A DNA stretch of 64,000 nt. It comes from Pachyseris speciosa (taxonomy: Eukaryota > Cnidaria > Anthozoa > Scleractinia > Pachyseridae). The stretch lies in NCBI GenBank assembly GCA_016490735.1, contig JAEMWC010000351.1, positions 221,001-285,000 on the forward strand, given 5' to 3'. The position numbers and the translations under genes were made by a program. Positions 1-9,679 of the stretch are shown one piece after another (within the stretch, counting starts at the first letter, position 1; each line of letters starts with the position of its first letter). Under the pieces are notes generated by a model that had not been told where the DNA came from, searched no databases, and was given only the letters and a program-made list of their open reading frames with translations.

Positions 1-1
1 C

Positions 2-1186
2 CGTATGAAAGCACTTGCCAGGTCCTTCGTGTGGTGGCCTGGAATTGACCTTGATATAGAGGACAAAGTAAGGCTTTGTAATGTTTGTACTAAGGCACAT
101 CAAACCCCTAAAGCAGTTCCCTTATTATTGTGGCCTTGGTCAACTGAACCTTGGCAAAGAATTCATGTTGATTATGCTGAGGTCAAGGGTCAACAATTTC
201 TTCTTGTGGTTGACAGCCATTCTAAATGGATGGAAGTCTTTCCTATGAACAGCACTACTGCACATGCTACTATAGAGGCCTTAAGAGCTCTGTTTGCTAG
301 ATATGGGCTGCCACATGAATTAGTCAGTGACAATGGCCCACAGTTTGTTGCTGGAGAATTTAAAACATTTTTGGAGATGAATTGCATCAAGCACACTTTA
401 TGCCCTCCTTATCATCCCTCCACTAATGGTTTGGCTGAGAGACATGTTCAGACCTTCAAACACATGTATCAGTCTTGTCCTGATAAGGGGACCGTTCAGC
501 ACAAAGTGGCTGATGTCCTGTTCCGCTACAGAAACACTCCCCACACCACAACAGACAAGACTCCTGCACAGCTGTTTTTGAAGAGGGAACCCAGAACACA
601 CCTCTCCTTGGTAAAACCCAGTTTACAAAGGCATGTAGAAAAGAAACAACTTGCTGCAAAGTTGTACAGGGATGGGCTTAACCCAAAGGTGCGAGTTTTT
701 GATTTGTACCAGCCAGTCAGGGTTAAAAACACCAGGGGAGGGAGGGAGAGATGGATACCGGGTACAATTGTGGCTGTGAAGGGACCAGAAACTTATTTAG
801 TTCGAGTTCCAGGTAACAATCGTCGCTTTGTGCATGCTAATCACTTGATACCTGATGATGCTCGAGGAATGAGTGCCTATAAGGAAGTGGTCTCACCAGA
901 ACTGGTAGAGTATAATCCACCATCAGATTTTCAGAGGGAACCTGTCATTCCCATAACTAGGTCGCAAGTTCAGTCTGAAGTAGACAATGAGGTTTCTCGC
1001 AAGTCTAGTGTTATCTCTTTACCTGTTGTTAATGATGATGGTGATTTAGGAGGCGACCACTGTGTTCACAGTCCTGATCCAGTGATCACCAAAACTAACA
1101 TGCCTAGTCACTCTGAGTCTAGATCAGGCCAAGTGGTTACACGATCGGGACGGGTGGTCAAGCCTCCCGACAGATTGAGTTTATAG
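2..1186 (+). CDS. Ty3/gypsy retrotransposon Pol, integrase C-terminal part (5' truncated by window edge)
   Basis: This is the 3' end of a Ty3/gypsy pol gene, whose integrase would insert element cDNA into the host genome. Seen: the frame is already open at base 2, so the protein continues off the left edge. Counting from the first visible Met (base 5), the second half of the HHCC zinc finger is at C25/C28. The catalytic D-D-E triad follows at D56 (in HVDYAE), D109 (VSDNGPQF) and E145 (NGLAERHVQTFK), with D-E spacing of 35, as in retroviral-type integrases. A C-terminal region with a GPETYLVRVPG-like stretch follows, and the stop is at 1184-1186. There is no frameshift in the visible part. A polypurine tract and a TG-starting LTR lie directly downstream, as expected. 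Gag, protease and RT are outside the window, so activity cannot be judged. Confidence 0.9.
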   Translation, partial: RMKALARSFVWWPGIDLDIEDKVRLCNVCTKAHQTPKAVPLLLWPWSTEPWQRIHVDYAEVKGQQFLLVVDSHSKWMEVFPMNSTTAHATIEALRALFARYGLPHELVSDNGPQFVAGEFKTFLEMNCIKHTLCPPYHPSTNGLAERHVQTFKHMYQSCPDKGTVQHKVADVLFRYRNTPHTTTDKTPAQLFLKREPRTHLSLVKPSLQRHVEKKQLAAKLYRDGLNPKVRVFDLYQPVRVKNTRGGRERWIPGTIVAVKGPETYLVRVPGNNRRFVHANHLIPDDARGMSAYKEVVSPELVEYNPPSDFQREPVIPITRSQVQSEVDNEVSRKSSVISLPVVNDDGDLGGDHCVHSPDPVITKTNMPSHSESRSGQVVTRSGRVVKPPDRLSL

Positions 1187-1224
1187 TAGATTTTTGTAAG
1201 TTGCGTTTGTTAAGAAAACTGTAT

Positions 1225-1237
1225 AGGAAGGAGGAAA
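1225..1237 (+). promoter_or_regulatory. Polypurine tract of the Ty3/gypsy element
   Basis: A 13-base all-purine run (AGGAAGGAGGAAA) lies about 40 bases after the pol stop and directly before TG. This is the normal position of the plus-strand primer for LTR retrotransposons. Confidence 0.7.
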
Positions 1238-1388
1238 TGTGGTATTTTGGGTAGTGATGGTCACGTGATGAAGGAGGATGCAAATAAACAGTTTTACGAG
1301 AGGTATCTCTGGTGTACGCACGTGTCTTTAACTTTTCCTCACTGTTCGCTTCTGGAACTATTTAGTATACAAAAATTCACACTCGACA
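1238..1388 (+). repeat. Probable 3' LTR of the Ty3/gypsy element
   Basis: The block starts TGTGGTATTTTGGG right after the polypurine tract and probably ends ...CGACA. Homology to copy B of the segmental duplication begins at about 1385, so the LTR edge and the duplication edge coincide. At about 150 bp it would be a short LTR. The 5' LTR is outside the window, so both ends are inferred from TG...CA and the homology boundary. Confidence 0.5.
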
Positions 1389-1611
1389 CCCAACTCTCTG
1401 TAAGTAGGAGTATTATTACCCCTCTCCCTCTGATCTGTCCAGTTTGATGGCTGCAGAGGATGCTTGTCCCCCATGGAATACCCAGCAGGAGCAACTAACA
1501 GTATTATGAAACCCCCTTAGTAGGGTTGTTAGTCCATGACAAGATAACAAACATAATTAGGGGGTGGTACTTTCCCCTTCCCTCCACTCCCTTGCAGCCC
1601 TTTTCTGGATG
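1389..1611. other. Duplicated non-coding flank
   Basis: Matches 29204-29431. It holds short degenerate repeats around GTAGGAGTATTATTACC and CAGCAGGAGCAACTAACAG, and a pyrimidine-rich stretch near 1576. No gene is seen. Confidence 0.5.
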
Positions 1612-1825
1612 AAAACGTTTTATGGATATGTGGGTACTTGAGCCTGAGCATTAGCTATGCCATGCTGATGAGGCCTAACAAGGCCGAAACAGCTGTCCAT
1701 GGCTGCTAATGCTTGGGCTCAATCTTTGCTTTGGTAGATTTAAGGGGTAATGCCCGCTACCATGTGGCCTTAGTGCCTTTAGAGTGGCTTCAGCTTACCA
1801 AATCACATTAATTTGTGAGGTATAT
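1612..1825 (+). mobile_element. Solitary hammerhead-ribozyme (retrozyme-like) insertion with 13-bp target-site duplication
   Basis: A 214-bp insertion absent from copy B. It is flanked by direct repeats CCTTTTCTGGATG at 1599-1611 and 1826-1838; copy B has one near-identical copy at the empty site near 29420-29431. The insert matches, on the opposite strand, most of the 254-bp tandem unit at 63551-64000, but lacks about 40 bases of that unit. It contains one complete hammerhead ribozyme and no ORF. Known background: non-autonomous retrozymes are short hammerhead-bearing retroelements spread as RNA circles. Assignment to that class is inference from ribozyme, size, target-site duplication and the tandem form elsewhere in the window. 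Confidence 0.8.
1640..1720 (+). ncRNA. Type I hammerhead self-cleaving ribozyme
   Basis: All conserved hammerhead parts are present in order. Stem I has a 5' strand GAGCC, GCATTAGC, GCCATG paired with CATGGC, GCTAATGC, GGCTC, with internal loops TGA/TTG and TAT/T. Core box 1 is CTGATGA (from 1664). Stem II is GGCC-TAACAA-GGCC. Core box 2 is GAAA. Stem III is the palindrome ACAG-CTGT with essentially no loop, followed by the cleavage triplet GTC. Predicted cleavage lies between 1697 and 1698. A tiny palindromic stem III is typical of animal retroelement hammerheads, which tend to work best as dimers. No core base is missing. Confidence 0.9.
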
Positions 1826-1838
1826 CCTTTTCTGGATG

Positions 1839-2089
1839 GGTGCCTTGTCTGTCGCAGAAAAACCATTGCTATCGGAGATATATACCGATACTCCTTAGAA
1901 GGGGTGCTTGTCCATCACAGCAAAACCAACGTCAAGATGTTGGTAGTAAATTACAGCTGCCACCTACATCGGATATCGATGTTGCTCAATCAGAAGAAAC
2001 CCAGCATAATGATACAGGATACACAGTGCAGAGTAACTTGGAGTATCAATTGCTGCTTCTAGCTTTCCAGCGAGGGTGAGGGGGGAAGG
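1839..2089. other. Duplicated non-coding stretch
   Basis: Matches about 29432-29686, and in part a second copy at 30160-30255. Reading frames here are short and not kept between the copies. No recognisable gene. Confidence 0.4.
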
Positions 2090-3229
2090 TAGCCTCTCAA
2101 GCAGTCGTTTTTTGGTGAGTCGTATTTCACCTCCTCTCCACAAACGCCTGCTTACCCAAAGCCAACATTCATTTCCCGTTGTTTGGCTTGTGGACATCCT
2201 AGCCAATCATGATCAAGCAACTGTCCAGCGATGACAAGTAGAATTAATCCTAATGAGTGCTTCTTTCTCTTGTGAATTTGTAAATGTATCAAAGTGCTGG
2301 GGCTGATTTGTTTTTGAGTAATATTTTTTGACAGTTTTTGAGTAACATGATGTGTTACAAGAGACTTAAAATTTGAAAATGCAAATAAGAATTTAGACGC
2401 GACCAAGTTAGAAATCTGAAGCATTTATCAGTCGATCAAACATAGAGTAAACGACATGAAATTATCACACATAGGACAACAACAAAGCTCGATCTCTCGT
2501 GGTCCTGCATTAAATCAGATGAAATTCACCTATGGCACAACAACACCAAAATGTCCTAGAAAAGCGGTCAGACAATAATTTATGTTATCAAACACTGATG
2601 GCACAGACTCTGCCACATAAGTTTGTACTTTTTTCTTCAGTTCACACAAAACGGACGGTAAAATTATGCAGCTTGCTGCCTGCTGCTCACTCAATCCAAT
2701 GTGTGCTATGGTCTACCGATGGCAAAGTCTCCTTCCTCCAAATCACTAAGACTAACCGCGCGAAAATACTCCAATACTTCTTGTTCTGCCTTGGCCCTTC
2801 ATCAAAGTCAAAGAGAGGTGACACAACAGCTACAGCATGTCGACCAGGAGTAGTGGCGAGGATGCTATATCGAAGATTGAAGGTGAAGCTTGATAAATAA
2901 GTGACTTTCTGTAACTAGTCAGCAAATTGCCAAAAATATCATTATTTCCTCTAACAAATTCTTACACTGAAGTCAGTTGATAGGCATTTAAACAAGAAGT
3001 TTTGAACGTAGCTCTAGCACATGGTGATAAGAGCTTCCTCAAGTTCTGTCTCCACCATGTTGAACAATTCCTGCAAAAGCATCCTGAGGCCAAGGTCAAC
3101 CTTCCAGAATTTAGTAGGTAAAATGTGGTTGGCTAAGCGGCGGGTAAGGAACGTTCACTTCGGGTAGGGAGGCGTTTTTGAGGAGAAGGTGAAATACGAG
3201 TCCCCTAAAAACTACTGTGTGGGAGGCTA
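2090..3229. mobile_element. Non-autonomous element with about 70-bp terminal inverted repeats
   Basis: The left end TAGCCTCTCAAGCAGTCG and the reverse complement of the right end TAGCCTCCCACACAGTAG continue to match over about 70 bases (2090-2160 against 3160-3229). Flanks GGGGGAAGG and GTGGGGAAG are an imperfect candidate for a 9-bp target-site duplication, which would suggest a Mutator-like origin. Copy B keeps the left end at about 29687 but has lost the right end. The interior holds an exon-like segment (2984-3117) but no transposase. Confidence 0.55.
2984..3117 (+). other. Exon-like segment inside the TIR element, unidentified
   Basis: An open stretch of 44 codons starts right after an AG (TTGATAG) and ends in AG before GTAAAATG, a plausible donor. 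It begins AFKQEVLNVALAHGDKS and includes FLKFCLHHVEQFLQKHPE; composition and codon use look protein-coding. I do not recognise the family. A start-like ATG at 2837 with a GTGAAG donor does not join it in phase. It lies between TIRs, so it may be a captured host exon (inference). It could also be chance. Confidence 0.3.
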
Positions 3230-3274
3230 GTGGGGAAGAGGCTAACGAGGAAACAGTATGTACAACATAGACAA

Positions 3275-3500
3275 GAAGTATAAATCTACTAGCGTTCTAT
3301 CACAAATGCAGTTCTCTGGTTGGCTACGCTACTTGCTATCTATTTCCCTGTAGACAGTGAGAAGCAGATGTCAACAAATGGCGGCCACTTCTTTACATTT
3401 TCGCTCTCTATTTCTATGCATAATAGCTGATTCAGGCTGAGCCCTCATAAGCTATCACGCAACAGAAATCTCAAGCTCATAATCTAATTCTTAAATACAC
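3275..3500. mobile_element. Partial composite MITE (types X and Y)
   Basis: Begins with AGTATAAATCTACTAGCG, the terminus of the X-type MITE seen whole at 24227 and 57471. It then runs into the Y-type palindrome arm (CTCTATTTCTATGCATAATAGCTG ... AATCTAATTCTTAA). The middle is deleted compared with 30637-30930. No coding content. Confidence 0.55.
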
Positions 3501-3652
3501 AATGGCCAGGCATGAATTGCAAACCTAAGAATCATCACTCTACAGATTAAAAACCCAATTAACAGTACAAACTAAGACTAAAAGAAAGCACACTTCTATA
3601 TAAAATTACATGTCTATGATGCAAAACATACTCCACTCTCATAGAAGATTAC

Positions 3653-3691
3653 CTGCGTTGAGGTAATATTTCAGAAATATCTTTCTTTAGG
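3653..3691 (-). pseudogene. CABLES-like exon, decayed copy A (frameshifted)
   Basis: Matches the functional-looking exon at 31087-31123. The acceptor (TTGTTCTTTGTAG) and donor (GTAATC) are both kept. The exon is 39 rather than 37 bases, so it no longer keeps phase with the upstream and downstream exons. The encoded start SLKKDISEI still resembles the copy B exon. Together with the stop in 10604-10710 this marks the left-hand CABLES copy as a pseudogene. Confidence 0.6.
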
Positions 3692-3700
3692 CTACAAAGA

Positions 3701-4074
3701 ACAAGTAAGGAAATTAAAGAGGATTAAACTGAATTTCTTGTCGTATAGTAAAACTGAAAATCTTCTTCAACACAAACTCTCAGTCTTAAAGCTTTAAAAC
3801 AAGCAGCCTGGTTGTTAGAAAGCGAAATGATGCTAGTACAAAATTTAATATACATGTAATTATCCAGAGTTTTCATAAAGGGCAAAATCATAACATGGAA
3901 ATCTTTCTTAATGCACACAGTGTTTAGATAGTGATCAATACAAACTACAAATCAGACAGCTAATTAGACTGAACAAGTAATAGACATTTAACATTTATTT
4001 ACTAGATCTATTTAAAAAAACAGCGCATTTGACCTTTTTTACAGGGCTTACTACTTTGCACTCTACAAATGCTA
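3701..4074. other. Intronic or intergenic DNA, no gene seen
   Basis: AT-rich sequence shared with about 31130-31505 in copy B. It would be intronic to the decayed CABLES copy. I see no RNA gene or recognisable element. Confidence 0.4.
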
Positions 4075-4474
4075 TTAGTTGCGGTTACATTAAGGTCTTT
4101 TACCACGGTAAAATCCCTTTTACCGCAGTAGAAAGTAAATTGTGTGTGTAACCGCGATTTCCCGAGGTAAATTTACTGCGGTACGTATCCATAGAGACGT
4201 CAAAAACATCAAAGGAGGTGACTATGACATCTCCCAAGGTTTTTACCTCGGGCTTTGAATTCTCAAGATAAAATGGCCAATCAGGAAGAGGCGTTTGACA
4301 ACTACAAGGTGTGATTGACAGCAGGTACTACAGAGCAAGTTTCATGGTGAAGCACGTTGTTTTCTCCATCATGGCACGATTTTGTGCATCCTTGTAAGTA
4401 TATTTTTGTAAAATGTACGCTCAGTATTTCACCAGCCTAAAATTTTTTCAGAAAGATAACTTTTTTTTTTCATT

Positions 4475-5095
4475 TTGCGGGGCAGGAATTCAGGCAAGCA
4501 AGTGACTCTTTATACAATGACTATTTCTTCAACAGATGAAACAACATGGACGTTCCAACAATTCAGCCTGGTACATTTATTAAGTTGTACTACAACTGCT
4601 TATTCATACGAAATGCCCATAGCACCAAGCTTTTGGCCTGGAAATCACATGCCGTTCTTTCATCCCAGGGAGACTCCTGGACAGCATCAGGCATCAAGCA
4701 GCAGCCGCGAAAGTCCAGTTGGGTGTACGCAAACTCAAGTGAGTGAACCACAGCAGCAACCACAATCTCACGCTAAACGTTGGGAATCTACAGAAATCAG
4801 GATTCTCATCGCTGCATTCAAAGACAACTTCGAAGATCTACAGATTGAAGATGAAAAATCCCCGTGGAAAAAAGCTATCTGGGAAACGATTCATCAAGAC
4901 TACCTGGACGCGTGTGCTGAGGCAAAGATAAAAACAAAAAAAATTAGCACAAGCAAATTAAAAGAGAAATGGAGGTGGCTATTTGACAAATACAAATCAG
5001 TTTGCAACAACAACAAAAAAACCGGGAGAGGAAGAGAAAGTTTTGAGATTTTTGAAGCGATCGACGAGTTCATGGCCAATGTCCTGATAAGGTGA
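4475..5095 (+). CDS. PIF/Harbinger Myb/SANT-like DNA-binding protein
   Basis: 206 residues. The second half carries a Myb/SANT (trihelix-like) domain: [15 protein letters not shown], then WKKAIWETIHQDYL, then [15 protein letters not shown], with the spaced tryptophans and basic end typical of this fold. In PIF/Harbinger elements such a protein binds the element ends and helps bring the transposase into the nucleus. The true start may be an upstream spliced exon (ATG at about 4371 followed by a GTAAGT donor); the acceptor would be CTTCAACAG near 4535. It ends at a TGA directly followed by another open frame (5092-5385). Copy B has the same stop context, so this break predates the duplication. 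Confidence 0.7.
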   Translation: MRGRNSGKQVTLYTMTISSTDETTWTFQQFSLVHLLSCTTTAYSYEMPIAPSFWPGNHMPFFHPRETPGQHQASSSSRESPVGCTQTQVSEPQQQPQSHAKRWESTEIRILIAAFKDNFEDLQIEDEKSPWKKAIWETIHQDYLDACAEAKIKTKKISTSKLKEKWRWLFDKYKSVCNNNKKTGRGRESFEIFEAIDEFMANVLIR

Positions 5096-5385
5096 ATCCC
5101 AGATTTGTAAAAGAAACCTGCGTTACTGTGAATGACGCAAGTGATTTGTCTGGCGAGACGTCCATCAACGGCAACACAATTCAGCAAGATGAATCAAAAA
5201 GTGTTGGAGATGGGAAAAGGTCTGGCGATAGCATGGACAGCTGCCCCCCAAAGAAACAGAAAAAGAAGAAAAGTAGAGATGGAGACAATGATGACATGGA
5301 AAGTGTATTGGTAGGAATACTTCAGGCTCAACAAGCGGCTATCGAAAAATCGGAAGCAAACGACAAGCAGATATGGAAACCATGA
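5089..5385 (+). pseudogene. C-terminal part of the Harbinger Myb/SANT protein in a shifted frame
   Basis: Frame opens at the end of the previous ORF and reads [15 protein letters not shown], then a lysine-rich nuclear-signal-like KKQKKKKS, then [16 protein letters not shown], a helix-rich tail common in these proteins. It is joined to the SANT ORF through GATAAGGTGAAT, which shifts the frame or may be a splice donor. The same junction exists in copy B at 32517. Confidence 0.5.
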
Positions 5386-5803
5386 TTAATTTACAAACAA
5401 GTGCAGAAAAAAGACATTGATCAAGAATTTATTACCTCTGTTCTGGGAAAACTGGGGGACATTTTCACTTCAAAATGAGCTTTCGTCATTCAAAATATGC
5501 ACTTGTTGGGTTCATGTGAGTTTTTTTGATGGACATTTGTCTGTAATTTTTATGAACTCTTAGGTTTAGGTAAGCTTATCAGATCGCTCAAATGAAATGA
5601 TTGCCCGTCAGTTATGAACGAACATTTTTTCGCATACATCAAGGGACATTGTGCTTTTTAAAAATCTATTGAGTGCTAGCTCAGTGAAATTCATGTTGAG
5701 TTGAAGTTTAATGCACATATAACATTCAGCAGAAAATGTAACTTTCCATTTGCTTTTATAACAACGAGATAGAAAGTAAACGTTTTACAAAGTGCCGTTG
5801 TTT

Positions 5804-6703
5804 TCACAGGGTAGCCAGATAATCGACAATAACCTGCCGAACTTCGCTTGTTTGTGTGTGTAAGACATCGTAGTCTTGTTCTTCGTCATCAGGATCGTCC
5901 CCACAGTCATCATTCAGAGGATCGAAATCATCGCCCAGCAAGATGCATAGGTTATGTAGCACACAGCATGCTATAATTGTGTCGGGAATTCTATTTGAAT
6001 TCTCATCGATACGTTTCTCTAGTACTCGCCATCTTCCTTTAGTTGATCCAAATGCATGTTCCGAGACTATCCTTGCTTTTGAAAGCTCTTTGTTAAAATT
6101 TCGCCGGTCTCGGGTCAGTGCTCCATTGTCTCTGAAAGGAAGCTGAAGCCATGACTTGGAGGGATATGCAGAATCACCAACAATCAGTGGGCGAATAACT
6201 GTATCATTTAAATTTAGAGTAGGCTCTCCTAAAATATCTCCATCTTCAACTGCCCTGAATAGATTACTCATCCTTAAGACTCTTGAGTCATGCATGCTCT
6301 CCAGATAACCTGTTGATGCGGCGAGGTAAAGTCCCGACGAATCAACTACACTGTATCTCTTGGAGAACATAACTATAAAAATGTTTGCGGTTATAATAGT
6401 CCTCGTGTTTCATTTCTGGAGCCTTGATAGGCACTGATGGCTGCCATCAATTCCGGCAACCACATTTGGAATTTTGCTCTTGTTTGAAAAACCTGTGATC
6501 TTGCTGTGCACTTCCGCCCTGGTGTTTGGAAACTTTATAAATTGGTTTTTCAAGAGGCGGAGTTCTTGAACAAATTCATGGCAAGAGTTAACGACAAAAG
6601 ATTTTGAAAGCCCAAACACCAGTCCGCATGCCTGAGCGATATCATTCGCCAGTCGCTGGCCTCCACAGACTGGCACAAAGTCTTTTTTCGACAGGAATAG
6701 CAT
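5804..6703 (-). pseudogene. PIF/Harbinger DDE transposase (HARBI1-like), frameshifted
   Basis: Two minus-strand pieces. 6410-6703 holds the first catalytic Asp in VVAGIDGSH. 5804-6370 holds the second in IVGDSAYPSKSWL and the Glu in [16 protein letters not shown]. All three DDE residues are therefore present, but the frame is broken between the pieces just after GSH. An acidic tail follows ([15 protein letters not shown]). The N-terminal exon that survives in copy B at 35999-36208 is missing here. The opposite lesion is seen in copy B, where the frame is whole through this point but the Glu motif is deleted. Confidence 0.75.
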
Positions 6704-6790
6704 TTCTCATCCAAGTATCTTGCCGGCGAATAGCAGGACCAATTAGTCTACAAATGTAGTGGAAGGTATGTCTTGATACCCTGAAATTTC

Positions 6791-9679
6791 TTTATTTACC
6801 TTACTTTACTTTACTTTACTCAACTTTAATTATACAGATCTTAACATACAACACAAACCAAAGATAAATTAACAGTTAAAATAACTATAGAAATACAAGA
6901 TCTGAATAATTAGGTCAGTTTATACAGAACACGAAGATTCCTTATAAAGATAAACTGCCTCAATGTAGCTCAAACAGTTTACAAAAGCATACAAAAGTAT
7001 ACAAAAATATATCATTAATTAATTAATTAGTTCATTAATTACAAAAATCTGTCCTTATTTACATTAAATTTATTAAGATAAAAATTATTAATGCTATTCT
7101 TAAATGATGAAAAATGTTCAATTGTTCTGATGTCTAGTGGTAGGCAATTCCACAAGTCTACAATACGATTAAAAAAAGAAAACTTAAAAACATTGGTTTT
7201 AAAAAGGCCCTTCACCAGCGTACCTTCACTATTTCTGATATTATATTTGGGTGTTTTAAAATTTACATATGACAAAACATTAAAATCTATATAACCTTTA
7301 AGGCATTTGAAGAAAAAACAAAGATCCAAAATCTCTCTTCGATATTCTAAAGGTAAAAGTTTTAGTTTAACAAGTCTCTCAGGATAACATAAGTCAGTTT
7401 TCAAGATCAGTTTAGTTGTACGTCTTTGTACACGCTCAAGTGCAGTAATCTTTTCTTTGATGTAAGGTGACCAGACCTGTGAAGCATACTCCGATTGTGG
7501 TCAACTAAGTGATTTGTATAAAATTATTAATGTTTTCTGATCACATTCGTTGGTACAAGTTCTATTGATCATGCCCAACATTTTGTTGGCTTTACTAATG
7601 ATGATGTCAATGTGATTATTCCAAGATAACTTGGTAGAAACATGTACACCAAGGTCTTTCTCAGTTGTGACAGACATAATCTGTGAGCCATTAAGTGTAT
7701 AGACTGAATCACAATATTCTTTTTCCTTGAAATTGCAAGATATTTGCATTTCTTTGAGTTAAACTGCATGAAATGATCAATTGACCAATCGTTTAGATTT
7801 GACAGATCACTTTGTAGTTGTTGAACATTATTGGTGTTATCTATTATTCTGAAGCATTTCGTATCATCAGCGTACAGTTGTACAGTGGTGCCTGAGTGTA
7901 TAGCTTTAGGGGCCGTATTTACATAAATTATAAACAATAATGGTCCCAAAATGGACCCCTGAGGCACTCCTGATGATATTGGTAACAGGGACGATTCACA
8001 ACCGTCAATGACTGTTCTGTGGTGTCTACCTGTTAAATATGATCTAAACCAAGAAAGGACTTTACCTTTTACACCCCCATCGAACAACTCTTTCAGTAAA
8101 CAAACAATTGAATGAGACCGAGTCAAAGGCCTTACTATAGTCCAAGAATAAAGTGTCAACTTGCTTTCTTTCATCGAGTGCTTTCTAATTAGCAAAAGCA
8201 TTAGTAGATCGTAGGAGACTGGTAACACGAGAGCGTCTACTCATAAAGCCGTCTTGCAGATGGTAAATATGTGGTTGACAAAAGGGAAAAACATGTGTAA
8301 ACACACATTTTTTCAAGGATTTTTGATACAATCCACAACAATGATATTCCTCTGTAATTTTCAATCACTTCTCTATCATCAGACTTGAAAACTGGGACCA
8401 AATTTGCAGTTTTCCATACTTTTGGGAAACAACCACTGTCCAGTTGTTTATTGAACAGGGTGCAGAGGGGAACAGACAACGACTTTGAACATTCCTTCAA
8501 CAGACGTGATGTTATTCCATCCGGTCCACAGGATTTGGAAATGTTCAGCTGATCAAGAAATTCCATGACCATAGACGGCGAAAGTGTGATGTTATTCAAA
8601 GACTGGTTGTCATTATGACAGTCACTGAGAAAATAGTCCTCGTGAAGGGGAGGACAATCATCTCTCTTGAAAACTGAGTTGAAGTAGTTGTTGAATAATT
8701 CTGCTTTTTCTTGGGCATCAGAGACTTTCACTCCGTTGTATTGCAGAGATGTTGTAATCCTTTTGTTCTTGTATTTAGCTTGATGATAGGCCCAGAATCG
8801 CTTGGGATTTTCTGTCAAAGTTGATGACAGACCTTTGAAATATTGCTTACGCTTTCATTTAATAAGCGATTTGAGTTCCGCACGATGCAATCGAAATATT
8901 TCCCAATGATCATCAGAAGATGACTTTTTATCCCGCTTTCTAAGTCTCTCTTTCTTTCTAACAGCTTTAAGAACTTCAGCATCAATCCATGGAGCGCTAT
9001 TAGCTGATTTTATCTCAATCTTGGGAACACAATCACTGACAGCTGCAAGAAAAAGATCCATCCACTTGACAGTTGAAGAATCCATGTCATTTTCATCATA
9101 AGCTACATCCCAAGGAATATAATTTAAGAGTTCTTGCAATCCGCCAAAATCAGCATCCTTATAGTTAATAATAACGTTTGAATGGCTTGATGCGCTTCAG
9201 TGGAATGATAATGTCAAAAGTAATTAGCATATGGTCTGAGGAAAATTCTCCGGAGAGAATTGTAATGTACCTAACAAAATAATTCAGGAACAGAAGTAAT
9301 AAGCAAATCAAGTATTGTCGAACTGTCATTCACACAGTCATCTAGTTGGAGAATTAATAAGTTGAGACCAGTAATTCAATAAATATAGAGTCAAAATTAG
9401 AAGGGGAACTATAGTTCGACCAGTCCACCTTAGGAAAATTAAAGTCGCCCAAAATAAAAATGTTGTTCACTCCAGTTGGATGAATACTGTATAGAACATT
9501 CACGAGATCATTTAGATAATCATAGTCCATGTTCGGTGGACGATAAAAAGCAGCAATCATCAATTTTGAATTGTTAATTCCAGTTAATTCGCACACTACG
9601 ACATCAACGTTTTCATTTTCAAGATCACGACGACGAACTGAAATAAAGTCGGATTTAACACAAAGCATGACACCCCCGG
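6791..9679 (-). mobile_element. 5'-truncated APE-type LINE (CR1/jockey-like), decayed
   Basis: Minus-strand non-LTR retrotransposon. From its 5' side: an endonuclease fragment (9354-9668, with FILGDFNFPKVDW), a linker (8855-9139), RT fingers (8237-8818, KSCGPDGITSRLLKEC, ending in a frameshift after NYRGISLL), RT palm (7569-8228, GVPQGSILGPLLF and the catalytic LYADDTK), and thumb and C-terminal region (7039-7749, LWNCLPLDIR). The 3' tail is a (TTTAC)n-like run at 6797-6830. The 5' end of the endonuclease is lost. Several frameshifts make it inactive. Copy B has about 1.3 kb of different sequence in this place, so the insertion came with or after a deletion. Confidence 0.85.

Larger units (their letters stand above)
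4075..6790. mobile_element. PIF/Harbinger DNA transposon, copy A (right end lost)
   Basis: The left terminus begins near AGTTGCGGTTACATTAAGG. The matching inverted terminus, ending GTAGCTGCAACT, survives only in copy B at about 36410. Two divergent genes, the standard PIF/Harbinger arrangement, lie inside: a Myb/SANT-like DNA-binding ORF on plus (4475-5385) and a DDE transposase on minus (5804-6703). The element is cut at 6790 where a LINE begins. The site TCTACAAATGTAG near 6739 is the empty target of the TIR element that occupies copy B at 34252. Confidence 0.8.

Noticed and set aside
2532..2900. A 122-residue plus-strand protein
   Set aside because: No recognisable domain. It lies inside the TIR element, with composition like non-coding DNA.
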